Assembly (NCBI GenBank): GCA_002395965.1
Contig: DGVT01000136.1
Span: 1 to 14,151, forward strand
Source: Porphyromonadaceae bacterium UBA4277
Lineage (GTDB): Bacteria > Bacteroidota > Bacteroidia > Bacteroidales > Muribaculaceae
Reading direction: 5' to 3'
Length of the DNA: 14,151 nucleotides
The notes under the pieces were generated by a model. The model was not told the origin of the DNA. It did not search any database and was given only the letters and a program-made list of their open reading frames with translations. Shown here piece after piece: positions 7,079 to 13,729 of this stretch. The number at the start of each line of letters is the position of its first letter. Positions within the stretch are counted from its first letter, which is position 1. The position numbers and the translations under genes are program-made.

Positions 7079-7083
7079 CTGCC
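7063..7083 (+). promoter_or_regulatory. Inverted repeat enclosing the -7 box, possible RAYT operator
   Basis: GGCAG (7066-7070) and CTGCC (7079-7083) are inverted repeats whose 8-base loop is exactly the -7 box TAATTTTG. The bases GTA precede the left arm, so the site reads GTAG plus a stem, like a shortened REP. An autoregulatory binding site for the transposase is an inference; a 5-bp stem could be chance. Confidence 0.4.
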
Positions 7084-7180
7084 GAAATGGCGACGTTACA
7101 CTGCGCCTTGGCAATTAAAATGGATTGATTCCCTTTTATTGCTTTTGACTTGCGGTAATGTTGCATTAATAATATGCATT

Positions 7181-8158
7181 ATGGAAGAGAACAGAGACGA
7201 ACATCGCCGCCGCTGGTGGCATGACTACATGTGCGGCGCGCATATGGAGCCATCGATGAAGCGCCGCAAGCGTGGTCATGACTATCGCAAGCGCTGCATC
7301 TACATGATTACGCTGGTGGTAGAGGGCAGGCGGCCGTTGCTTGGCACGCTTCGCTATGCCGATGAAGAGCACGAGAGGGCGTGGGTGGAGCCGAGTGAGC
7401 TCGGTCGTCGCGTGCTGGAGTGCTGGAAGCGCATCAAGGAGTTTCACCATGAGATGCGTGGCATAGACGTGCAGCTGATGCCCGACCACTTGCATGGCAT
7501 TTTGTTCATGACGCGCTACAGCGAACAGCCTCTCGGGGTGGCTGTCAACGGCTTCAAGCACGGCTGCAATGAGTGGTCGCGCAACCTTGGTTTCGGGTTA
7601 CTGTGGGAGGCCGGTTATCAAGATACGATTCTCAGTCGCCGCGGCCAGTTGGACGTGATGAAGGCTTATCTTCATGATAACCCTTACCGGCTGTGGGTGA
7701 AGCGTCACCGTCCGGAATTTTTTGTTCAGCAGCATGGCGTGCAGATAGGTGATGACGCTGTTACCATAGCGGGGAACCGATTCCTGCTCGACCATCCCGA
7801 CAAAGCCCTGGTGGTGTGCTCGCGTAGCTTGAGTGAGCGCGATATAGACGAGCGTGTGGACTACTTCATGCGTCGTGCTCTGGAGGGTGCCGTGCTGGTG
7901 TCGGCATGCATCAGTCCCGGTGAGAAGGCAGTGATGCGGGCGGCCTATGAGCATGGGGCAAGGATGATAGTGCTGCTGGAGAACGGGTTCTCGCAATATT
8001 GGAAACCCGGCGGCAGGCAGTTTGACGCCTGCGCTGGCGGCCGGCTGCTGCTGGTGGCGCCGTGGCCGCATCACAACGAGCGGCGGGTGATCACCCGCGA
8101 GCAGTGCCTGCTACTGAATGACCTGGCGCGTAACATAGTTTTAAGTAATAATGAATGA
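7181..8158 (+). CDS. REP-associated tyrosine transposase (RAYT, HUH/Y1) with a SLOG/DprA-like C-terminal extension
   Basis: The 325-residue protein has an IS200-like/RAYT domain at about 30-180: a basic start (KRRKRGHDYRKRCIY), the metal-binding HUH pair in MPDHLHG (His103, His105), a W-x3-GYQDTIL segment (142-151), and Tyr163 in AYLHDNP, aligned with the catalytic tyrosine of the Y-I-x-x-N-P motif in RAYTs. These enzymes nick and join single-stranded DNA at GTAG-footed hairpins, which flank this gene. Residues 190-325 are extra: a predicted alternating beta/alpha region with GAVLVSACISPGEKAVMRAA and ARMIVLLENGFSQYW, resembling DprA/SLOG Rossmann folds; this likeness is judged by eye. ATG 7181 is chosen because the upstream in-frame TTG (7076) lies in the promoter and adds hydrophobic, noncoding-like sequence. 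A later Met at residue 26 is an alternative start. It converges with the dockerin-protein gene. Confidence 0.85.
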   Translation: MEENRDEHRRRWWHDYMCGAHMEPSMKRRKRGHDYRKRCIYMITLVVEGRRPLLGTLRYADEEHERAWVEPSELGRRVLECWKRIKEFHHEMRGIDVQLMPDHLHGILFMTRYSEQPLGVAVNGFKHGCNEWSRNLGFGLLWEAGYQDTILSRRGQLDVMKAYLHDNPYRLWVKRHRPEFFVQQHGVQIGDDAVTIAGNRFLLDHPDKALVVCSRSLSERDIDERVDYFMRRALEGAVLVSACISPGEKAVMRAAYEHGARMIVLLENGFSQYWKPGGRQFDACAGGRLLLVAPWPHHNERRVITREQCLLLNDLARNIVLSNNE

Positions 8159-8189
8159 AAGGGCTGACGGCCTGGCTGCGGCCTCACTG

Positions 8190-8213
8190 GCACCGCGCGG
8201 TGCGCGGCGCTAC
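8190..8213 (-). repeat. REP palindrome, GTAG family (copy 3)
   Basis: Identical to copy 1 over the whole 24 bases: GTA foot, nine-pair stem, loop ACC on the minus strand. It is the first REP downstream of the transposase gene and has the same orientation as the main left-hand copies. Confidence 0.85.
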
Positions 8214-8249
8214 CTGACGGGCCCCCTGCGGCTGGCTGCGGCCTCATTG

Positions 8250-8273
8250 GCACCGCGCGGTGCGCGGCGCTAC
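8250..8273 (-). repeat. REP palindrome, GTAG family (copy 4)
   Basis: Identical to copy 3 and separated from it by the 60-base period of the tandem duplication. Foot, stem and loop are all intact. Confidence 0.85.
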
Positions 8274-8333
8274 CTGACGGGCCCCCCTGCGGCCTGGCGG
8301 CCTCTTGGCGGCTGCGCTGGTGGGCTAAAGGCA

Positions 8334-8363
8334 AGCGGGCTCGGCATACATGCCGGGCCCGCT
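8334..8363. terminator. Stem-loop between the convergent RAYT and dockerin-protein genes
   Basis: AGCGGGCTCGGCAT (8334-8347) pairs with ATGCCGGGCCCGCT (8350-8363) over up to 14 bp with one G-T, around a minimal loop. It sits about 20 bases past the dockerin-protein stop (minus) and downstream of the RAYT gene (plus). There is no strong T run on either side (only TTGCCTTT on the minus strand), so it is a probable but imperfect terminator or transcript-end stabiliser. It lacks the GTAG foot and is not a REP. Confidence 0.55.
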
Positions 8364-8382
8364 GCTTCATTCTTCATTATTC

Positions 8383-10539
8383 TCATTGCTCTTTGCCGAG
8401 GATGATGCGAATTGTGGTGCTCACGTCGTCAATGTCGATGCCGCCATTGTCGTCAACGTTGGCATTGCCTGGATAGTCGGCCTCGGTGGCCTTGCCGAGG
8501 ATTATGCTAATTATGGCACTCACGTCGTCGATATCGACAGTCCCGCTGCCATCCACGTCGCCGCGCAGCAGCTGCGGTGCGTCCTTCACCATGGTGATGC
8601 TGAAGTTGTGCATGAGCAGGAAGCCGTAGGGTGCGATGGAAGTGGAGTGGAAGCCGAAGTAGTAGGGTCCCGATGCTGTCGGCACGATGTCGGTCTGTGT
8701 GTAGTCTTGGCTCACCGGGCTTGAGATGGTGTATCGGTCGCCGATGGCAGTGTAGGCGTCGGTGTCGAAGCCTTTTCCGTAGGCCAGCTGCAAGTAATCG
8801 ACATTGGTAGCCACATAGGTGTTGGCGTTGAATGTGACGCGGTAGGTGGCGCCCTTCTTCAGGTTCAGCGGCGGTGACAGCATCCAGTCGTCGTTGGTGC
8901 CTTGTTTTGCGTCGATGGCAGCGCGGTTGCTACTCCATCCCTTGTCCCAATACCATGAGTTGCCGTCGCCGTTGGCGTCGATGACGGTGATCAGGTCGAA
9001 GCTTGAAGTTGCGTTAAAGCTGTGTGTGTAGGGCACGTCGAGAGCCGGTCCCACTACGGCTGCCGCTGTGGTGGCACTCTGCCCGGTGATGTCCTCGCAC
9101 ACCGGCTCAACGCGGAAGCTGTAGGCCGCCAGCACTTCGGGGTCGAATGGTATGGTGGCCTGGCACTCGGTCACGCCCTGTGCCATGAGTTGGTCGGCGG
9201 GCATGAGATAGATGTTAAATGTCATCTCCTGTGCGTTCAGCTCAATGCCGTGCGTGCCCTGTTGCGGAGCCTGCCAAGTGACGGTTGCCTGCCGTGCGTC
9301 GAAGTCGTAGTCCCATGCAAGGTTGTCGGGTGCCAGTGGCACGTCGGGTCCCACATAGAGCGAGAACTCGGTCGCCGGGCTCGCACCGGCCTCGTTGGCC
9401 GCTGTGACGGTGAAGGTCACCTCGCCGGGCTGCACTGTGACGGCCGCTGTGACCTGCTCGCCGGGCATTGCAGTGCCTTGTGCCAAGGTGTCGGTTCCGC
9501 AGGCCACGGTGTAGGTGAGCGGTGTGTCGGCATCCAGCCCGTCGCCGGTGTAGGAGAGTGTGGGCATGGTGAATGTGACGATGCCTGTGGTGGCTGTGCC
9601 GTCGAAGGTGGCGTTAAGGTCGGTGACTGCTGCGGGCGCGTCGTCGCCGGCCTCAGCCTCGGGAATGTAGAGGTTGACGAGGAAGGCATTGTCGGGCACC
9701 TGCATGAGCTTAGTGGCTGCTACCTGACCGATGTTGTGGTTCACCTCATACAGGTAGCTCTTGCCGTCGTTAAGCACTACGCTCCAGAGGAATTTTCCGG
9801 TAAACGGGTTGAAAGTCATCGAGCTTGGGTAGGTGGAGATGTTGTCGATGCCCAGGTCGCCCAGTGGCAGCACTTCGGCCTCGCTGCTGGTGTCGCCCGT
9901 GGGGGTGGTGTTGATGGCATACAGGAAGCCGTCCTGCCCGATGCCGTAGAGCACGCCCTGGTCGCTGCATGCGATGGCTGCCATGGGAGTCGTGACGTTG
10001 CCAATGATGGTGCGTGTGGGCACCGGTGTGGCGAAGCTGATGCTTGCGAGCTTGCGGCTGACTACCTGCCAGCTCATGTTGAAGTTATAGAAGATGCCCC
10101 ATGCCGTGCCGGTGACCGGGTCCAGGGCCAGCCCGCAGCTGGAGATGTAGTTGCGATCCATGTCGCCCAGTGTGTAGGCATAGGTGCGCTGCCACGACTT
10201 CATGTCATATTCCACATGGTAGAGCGTGTAGGTGTTGGCCTGGTCAAAGGGATCGTACGTGGTCTTGAAGTGAATACCCTTCATGGTCCCGTCTTGATAG
10301 ATGGCACCTCCCAGGGGGGCCTGATAGACGTCCTTGCCCTCGGTGAGCTTGGTGAGGGCTCCGCTCTCAAGGTCAAGCTCGTAGATGCCCTCTTGTGTGT
10401 TGTCGGTCAGCCATGCGTCGCTCTTTACAACGCCGCAAATCGCCTTCACCCTGTAGGGCGCTTGCTGCTGTGCCCATGTCGTGGCGGTGACAGCCGCGAG
10501 CATGGCTACAAAGATAGATAATGCTTTTTTCATACTCAT
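8383..10539 (-). CDS. Secreted protein with propeller-like N-terminus, Fn3-like, anchor-J-like and dockerin-like domains
   Basis: A 718-residue protein. A signal peptide spans residues 1-23 (hydrophobic IFVAMLAAV, cleavage near TWA/QQQ). Residues 28-290 repeat short strand motifs such as GIYELDLESG and LYGIGQDGFLYAIN, suggesting a beta-propeller. About 300-395 and 400-500 look like two fibronectin-III-type domains. About 503-650 is an anchor-J/cleaved-adhesin-like jelly-roll (NSWYWDKGW, DDWMLSPPLNL). The C-terminus (659-718) contains two calcium-binding dockerin-like repeats: DVDGSGTVDIDDV and NVDDNGGIDIDDV, each followed by an Ile/Leu-rich helix. It has no T9SS-like tail, unlike the 1446-residue protein. 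No catalytic residues were recognised; surface exposure is inferred. The start may be ATG 10537-10539 or the next ATG two codons later (10531-10533); either gives the same signal peptide. It is GC-richer than the 1446-residue protein gene. Confidence 0.9.
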   Translation of the reverse strand: MSMKKALSIFVAMLAAVTATTWAQQQAPYRVKAICGVVKSDAWLTDNTQEGIYELDLESGALTKLTEGKDVYQAPLGGAIYQDGTMKGIHFKTTYDPFDQANTYTLYHVEYDMKSWQRTYAYTLGDMDRNYISSCGLALDPVTGTAWGIFYNFNMSWQVVSRKLASISFATPVPTRTIIGNVTTPMAAIACSDQGVLYGIGQDGFLYAINTTPTGDTSSEAEVLPLGDLGIDNISTYPSSMTFNPFTGKFLWSVVLNDGKSYLYEVNHNIGQVAATKLMQVPDNAFLVNLYIPEAEAGDDAPAAVTDLNATFDGTATTGIVTFTMPTLSYTGDGLDADTPLTYTVACGTDTLAQGTAMPGEQVTAAVTVQPGEVTFTVTAANEAGASPATEFSLYVGPDVPLAPDNLAWDYDFDARQATVTWQAPQQGTHGIELNAQEMTFNIYLMPADQLMAQGVTECQATIPFDPEVLAAYSFRVEPVCEDITGQSATTAAAVVGPALDVPYTHSFNATSSFDLITVIDANGDGNSWYWDKGWSSNRAAIDAKQGTNDDWMLSPPLNLKKGATYRVTFNANTYVATNVDYLQLAYGKGFDTDAYTAIGDRYTISSPVSQDYTQTDIVPTASGPYYFGFHSTSIAPYGFLLMHNFSITMVKDAPQLLRGDVDGSGTVDIDDVSAIISIILGKATEADYPGNANVDDNGGIDIDDVSTTIRIILGKEQ

Positions 10540-10790
10540 TGTGTGTATAAAGTGTTGTAATGTTGAGGTTAATCAGCCGAAAGCTCTAAGCTACACTTAG
10601 TCGCCGAAATTTTCAGCAACTTAAATTAGCTTACAAAAATAGACATTTAATTGCAATTATAGCCTTGCCGGTATAAATAATATGTGTCGGTTTAAGCATG
10701 TTTAACGATTGCCCGGTTGTGCTGTAATTGGGCGATATACCATGATGTGGTGATGACGGCTTGCAGTTTATACCATGAAATGATTAGTAA
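10540..10790. other. Intergenic region upstream of the dockerin-protein gene
   Basis: An AT-rich 251-bp gap between two minus-strand genes. It contains the candidate -7 box at 10634-10641 and a 10-base direct repeat, TATACCATGA, at 10736-10745 and 10769-10778. No convincing hairpin terminator for the 919-residue protein gene and no small gene or RNA was seen. Confidence 0.5.
10634..10641 (-). promoter_or_regulatory. Candidate -7 box of the dockerin-protein gene
   Basis: On the minus strand TATTTTTG matches TAnnTTTG, about 95 bases before the start codon. No TTG-type -33 element lies at the 19-20-base spacing seen at the other promoters, so this is tentative. Confidence 0.35.
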
Positions 10791-13550
10791 TTATTTTTTT
10801 ATGCTGTGAGTGGAGTGTATTAGATCTCCGTTATCGGTTATTCCTTCAATGGTAATGGTGTATGTCGTACGCTCTACGTCGTTGGTGAAGAAATTAAAAG
10901 AGCTCTTACCGTTTTCTTGAATTTCTATATTAGGATTCCAATAAAGGGTGTTTCGCAAATCAGGTTCATCACCCGGCATCATTTCAGCTCTCTCATATTT
11001 AGGCGAATAGAATTCCACAGGCTTTTGGTATCCCAATGGCTGGGTCGTGAACAGATAGTAATTCTTCGTATGTACCTTTGATAATTCCTCGCCCGATTTG
11101 GTAACAATCCACAAGGCACCTGTTTGTGCAGCATGCGCCCCTAATACTGCCGCCGTTCCGGGTGGAATGAAATCTATTCGTTTAATTACCTCAAACGGGA
11201 ACATATTATTAAGTTCGCTTAGCACATCGTCGTTAGCGGCAGCAGCCCCAGGAACCTTAATTGTCATCGTGTTAGTTTTGGTTTCAGCAGCTTGGCCTTG
11301 ACCAACAGCGGCCACAGTAGCTGGCCCTTCTGTGCCTCCACCTCCACCGCTTCCCATGCTATTTCTAAATGGTGTGCCATCAATAAAGACCGGCACTTCC
11401 TGGCTGCCACCAATAATGCTCGAGCGCCCGCGGGTAGATAATATCGCCCCCCTTGAAAGGCGGATACCCGGAATTCGGCTAAGCACCTCCTCGAGAGTTG
11501 TCAGCTTCCTCTTCTCGAATTCTTCCACATCAAAGTGAACCCTCGCAAGCGATTCAAATATGTCTTCGGGCATTTTTTTGGCCTGGGCAGTAATTGTTAC
11601 TTCATTAAGAAGTATGTTGCGCATTCCGTCGATGGTTGAGATTCGTGCCTGCTCCTCAGCCAAGTAGTCATTCTCGTCGTGAGCCGATTCAATCAATCTC
11701 TCTGGCGACATTGCCGTGTAGCTCACCTGTGGAAATGATTGTGAATCAATCTCCACGTTCATCTGCTTCTTCCCTTGCTTGCTGTAGGCCTGTAGCACAC
11801 ACATGGTGCCATCGGGGAAATTGGGCAATGCTATTTCAAAACGCCCGTCGGCATTAGTAACGCCAAGCTCGGCGGCCGAAATTCTGGGAGCCATCAGGTT
11901 GACAGTGGCATCACTGAGTGGCTTTTTACCCCATTCACCCAAGACACGCCCACTCACCACCTGAGCCTTCTCGATGGGAAACTCCGGCTCAATCATGTGC
12001 CCCTTCATGACCCTGCCAATGTCATATCGGCGCCAGCCCTGCGTCATCATAAGCATGTCTAAGTGCGACCTGTGCTCCTCGTCGGCCGAGGTGAAATAGT
12101 ATTCAGGCTTGTTGATTCTTCCCTTGAGCTCACTTTGCAAAAGCAGGTTGACGCGAATGGCCGCAGCGCTGTCGGTCTTGACCGAACGGTCATCGGTCAC
12201 CGACACGGCATACGAGCCACGAGGCACTTTGTCACCTTCCACAAGCATGGTTACATGCACCGGCTCGCGATTAGAATAACGGGGCTTATCTGTGGAGATG
12301 CTGGTGTTTACCATATCACCGCCAAAGTTATAGAACAGTCGCTCGCTCAGCAAATGCCATTGGTTGTCAAAAAGCAATGTCTGAACCACACCTTCAGGCA
12401 CCGCCTCACATTCGAAAGTCAGTTCCTTGTAGCCTACGCCAAGAAGCACTCCTCGCTGGTGGGCTATAATGATAGCCTCGGCGGCATTGTGCCCCACGGC
12501 ACGCACAGTAACGGCAGTGTCGCCGTTATGGCTCAGATGCAAAACAGTGGCTTCGCTACGCGCTTGCGGTAAATCAAAGTGTTTTTCCGTCCCGTTTTCA
12601 CCGCTGCACACTGCACGATATGTTCTACCGGTCTGAGGGATGAAAGATACTTTTCCCATACCGTCATGCTCAGTCGATAGCGCGGCTATAATCCGACCGT
12701 TGTCATCCACAATGCGACCCTTAACGCTATAGCTCATGCCATCGGCCGAGAGCGACTTGAACGTCGTTACGCACTCCACGTTGGGCACCAGATAACCGCC
12801 CTCGGGGTAGAAACGTAGGTCAAAGTCGTCGGCACGCCGGGGTATTGCAATGAATTTCTTGTACCGGTCAAATCCCACGAGCATAACCATCGACTCCGCT
12901 TCATCGCCCTTAAGATTGACACGCACTTCGCCCTTGCCGCCCCCGCGCCTTTGCCGCTCCTTGCCATTGACCAGATATGTCATCTGGCTGTATTTGCAAG
13001 GAGTGCCGTCGGTGCGGTTAACAATGCTCAGTGCCATTTCAAGCTCATTACCCTTCCATCGCGGCACGGCATTTATTGCATAGCGCGTGGCGAGTGGACT
13101 GGTAATGTTTATCGCCCGCTTAAAGAAGTAGGACTCATCTAAGCTTTGCATATACATAGTGTAGGCCGATAGCTGATATGTCCCTTCGGGCTGGTCGGCA
13201 GGCGTTGGCAGGTAGCCACTGAACGCCCCATTGCTGTTACGCAACTTGATGCGTGTCACCACAGTGTCGAGTGGATTCTGCAATTCCACATACACAAACC
13301 GGCTGGCATCCACCGGCTGGTGCGTGCTGGCGTCCACCACCCACGCACGCAGCCAGATTGTGTCGCCGGCTATGTAGTGCGACTTATCTGTCATTACATG
13401 GATTTTCTCTTGCGGAAAGACATAACGCTGCATGTTGATACGGGCATATATTGAGTCGGAGACATTGGCACGAGTCAGTATCGACGTCAGCAACACCACC
13501 GCAAAAACAAGACTACTACTTAGCCTAAAACGCTTCAGAATAATAAACAT
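10791..13550 (-). CDS. Macroglobulin-like (MG2) protein with carboxypeptidase-regulatory-like and TonB-plug-like domains
   Basis: A 919-residue protein with an N-terminal signal/anchor (hydrophobic LVFAVVLLTSIL, residues 14-25). Residues about 44-150 match the macroglobulin MG2 style (EKIHVMTDKSHYIAGDTIWLRAWVV split by short loops; NSNGAFSGYLP; GTYQLSAY). More beta domains follow to about 480. Residues 531-605 are a carboxypeptidase-regulatory-like fold (VVSGRVLGEW, VTNADGRFEIALP). Residues 665-820 are a TonB receptor plug-like domain (LEEVLSRIPGIRL, VPVFIDGTPF, IDFIPPGTAAVLG) with a Gly/Ala-rich insertion at 732-773. A C-terminal beta region (865-905, TLYWNP) ends the protein; there is no 22-strand barrel, so it is not itself a TonB-dependent transporter. 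Bacteroidales encode many such MG2-plus-plug proteins; their role is unclear, perhaps as surface or periplasmic partners of envelope complexes. ATG 13548-13550 is chosen to keep the signal peptide. Confidence 0.85.
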   Translation of the reverse strand: MFIILKRFRLSSSLVFAVVLLTSILTRANVSDSIYARINMQRYVFPQEKIHVMTDKSHYIAGDTIWLRAWVVDASTHQPVDASRFVYVELQNPLDTVVTRIKLRNSNGAFSGYLPTPADQPEGTYQLSAYTMYMQSLDESYFFKRAINITSPLATRYAINAVPRWKGNELEMALSIVNRTDGTPCKYSQMTYLVNGKERQRRGGGKGEVRVNLKGDEAESMVMLVGFDRYKKFIAIPRRADDFDLRFYPEGGYLVPNVECVTTFKSLSADGMSYSVKGRIVDDNGRIIAALSTEHDGMGKVSFIPQTGRTYRAVCSGENGTEKHFDLPQARSEATVLHLSHNGDTAVTVRAVGHNAAEAIIIAHQRGVLLGVGYKELTFECEAVPEGVVQTLLFDNQWHLLSERLFYNFGGDMVNTSISTDKPRYSNREPVHVTMLVEGDKVPRGSYAVSVTDDRSVKTDSAAAIRVNLLLQSELKGRINKPEYYFTSADEEHRSHLDMLMMTQGWRRYDIGRVMKGHMIEPEFPIEKAQVVSGRVLGEWGKKPLSDATVNLMAPRISAAELGVTNADGRFEIALPNFPDGTMCVLQAYSKQGKKQMNVEIDSQSFPQVSYTAMSPERLIESAHDENDYLAEEQARISTIDGMRNILLNEVTITAQAKKMPEDIFESLARVHFDVEEFEKRKLTTLEEVLSRIPGIRLSRGAILSTRGRSSIIGGSQEVPVFIDGTPFRNSMGSGGGGGTEGPATVAAVGQGQAAETKTNTMTIKVPGAAAANDDVLSELNNMFPFEVIKRIDFIPPGTAAVLGAHAAQTGALWIVTKSGEELSKVHTKNYYLFTTQPLGYQKPVEFYSPKYERAEMMPGDEPDLRNTLYWNPNIEIQENGKSSFNFFTNDVERTTYTITIEGITDNGDLIHSTHSIKK

Positions 13551-13729
13551 AATAATGACAATTAACCGTTACTAAGCCGTAATGCTATTTTCAGCATTCT
13601 TCAGATATCAATAATAATTAATTTAAATATCTGAAAATCAATGAGTTATTTTAACGATATATAACTATTAAAATTTGGCCAAGTGCCTGATATTCAGTAA
13701 CGTAGTGGTTGCGAAACACTGCTAAGATT
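13551..13729. other. AT-rich spacer between the MG2/plug gene and the IS-derived transposase
   Basis: It contains an inverted repeat, TTCAGATAT (13600-13608) with ATATCTGAA (13627-13635), around an 18-base AT-only region apart from one C. No TAnnTTTG box with a proper -33 element was seen for the 919-residue protein gene (closest: TATTATTG on the minus strand, one mismatch). The left end of the IS element should fall in this stretch, but its terminal repeat cannot be defined without the right end. Confidence 0.4.

Larger units (their letters stand above)
8172..8290. repeat. Two tandem 60-bp REP-containing units
   Basis: Bases 8172-8230 and 8232-8290 are nearly identical with a 60-base period. 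Differences are one C/T change (8186 versus 8246) and one extra C in the C-run near 8281-8287. Each unit contains one complete REP hairpin, so this is a recent tandem duplication of a REP plus spacer. Confidence 0.85.
8161..8310. repeat. Right REP (BIME-like) cluster flanking the RAYT gene
   Basis: A GC-rich block starting three bases after the transposase stop. It holds two REP hairpins (8190-8213, 8250-8273) and a third copy of the 18-base spacer CTGCGGCCTGGCGGCCTC (8287-8304). Its sequence family is the same as that of the left cluster. Confidence 0.85.

Noticed and set aside
6775..8310. A CRISPR-array reading of the repeated hairpins
   Set aside because: The repeats are not regularly spaced, the spacers themselves repeat, one copy is inverted, and no cas gene is present. 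The GTAG foot and the RAYT gene explain them better.
8151..8405. An 84-codon open frame overlapping the right REP cluster
   Set aside because: Its translation simply repeats the REP sequence (APRGARRYLTG several times), so it is a product of the repeat rather than a gene.
9022..10521. A 499-codon open frame on the plus strand
   Set aside because: It lies entirely antisense to the 718-residue protein gene, whose translation shows a signal peptide, known-style domains and dockerin-like repeats. The plus-strand translation is rich in Cys, His, Val and Gly without domain features, as expected for a shadow of a GC-rich gene.
10736..10778. The direct repeat TATACCATGA as an operator pair
   Set aside because: Two 10-base copies 33 bases apart in AT-rich DNA, more than 90 bases upstream of the candidate -7 box, are weak evidence; noted only as part of the intergenic description.
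12063..12572. A 169-codon open frame on the plus strand
   Set aside because: It is antisense to the middle of the MG2/plug protein gene and shows no start signal or domain.
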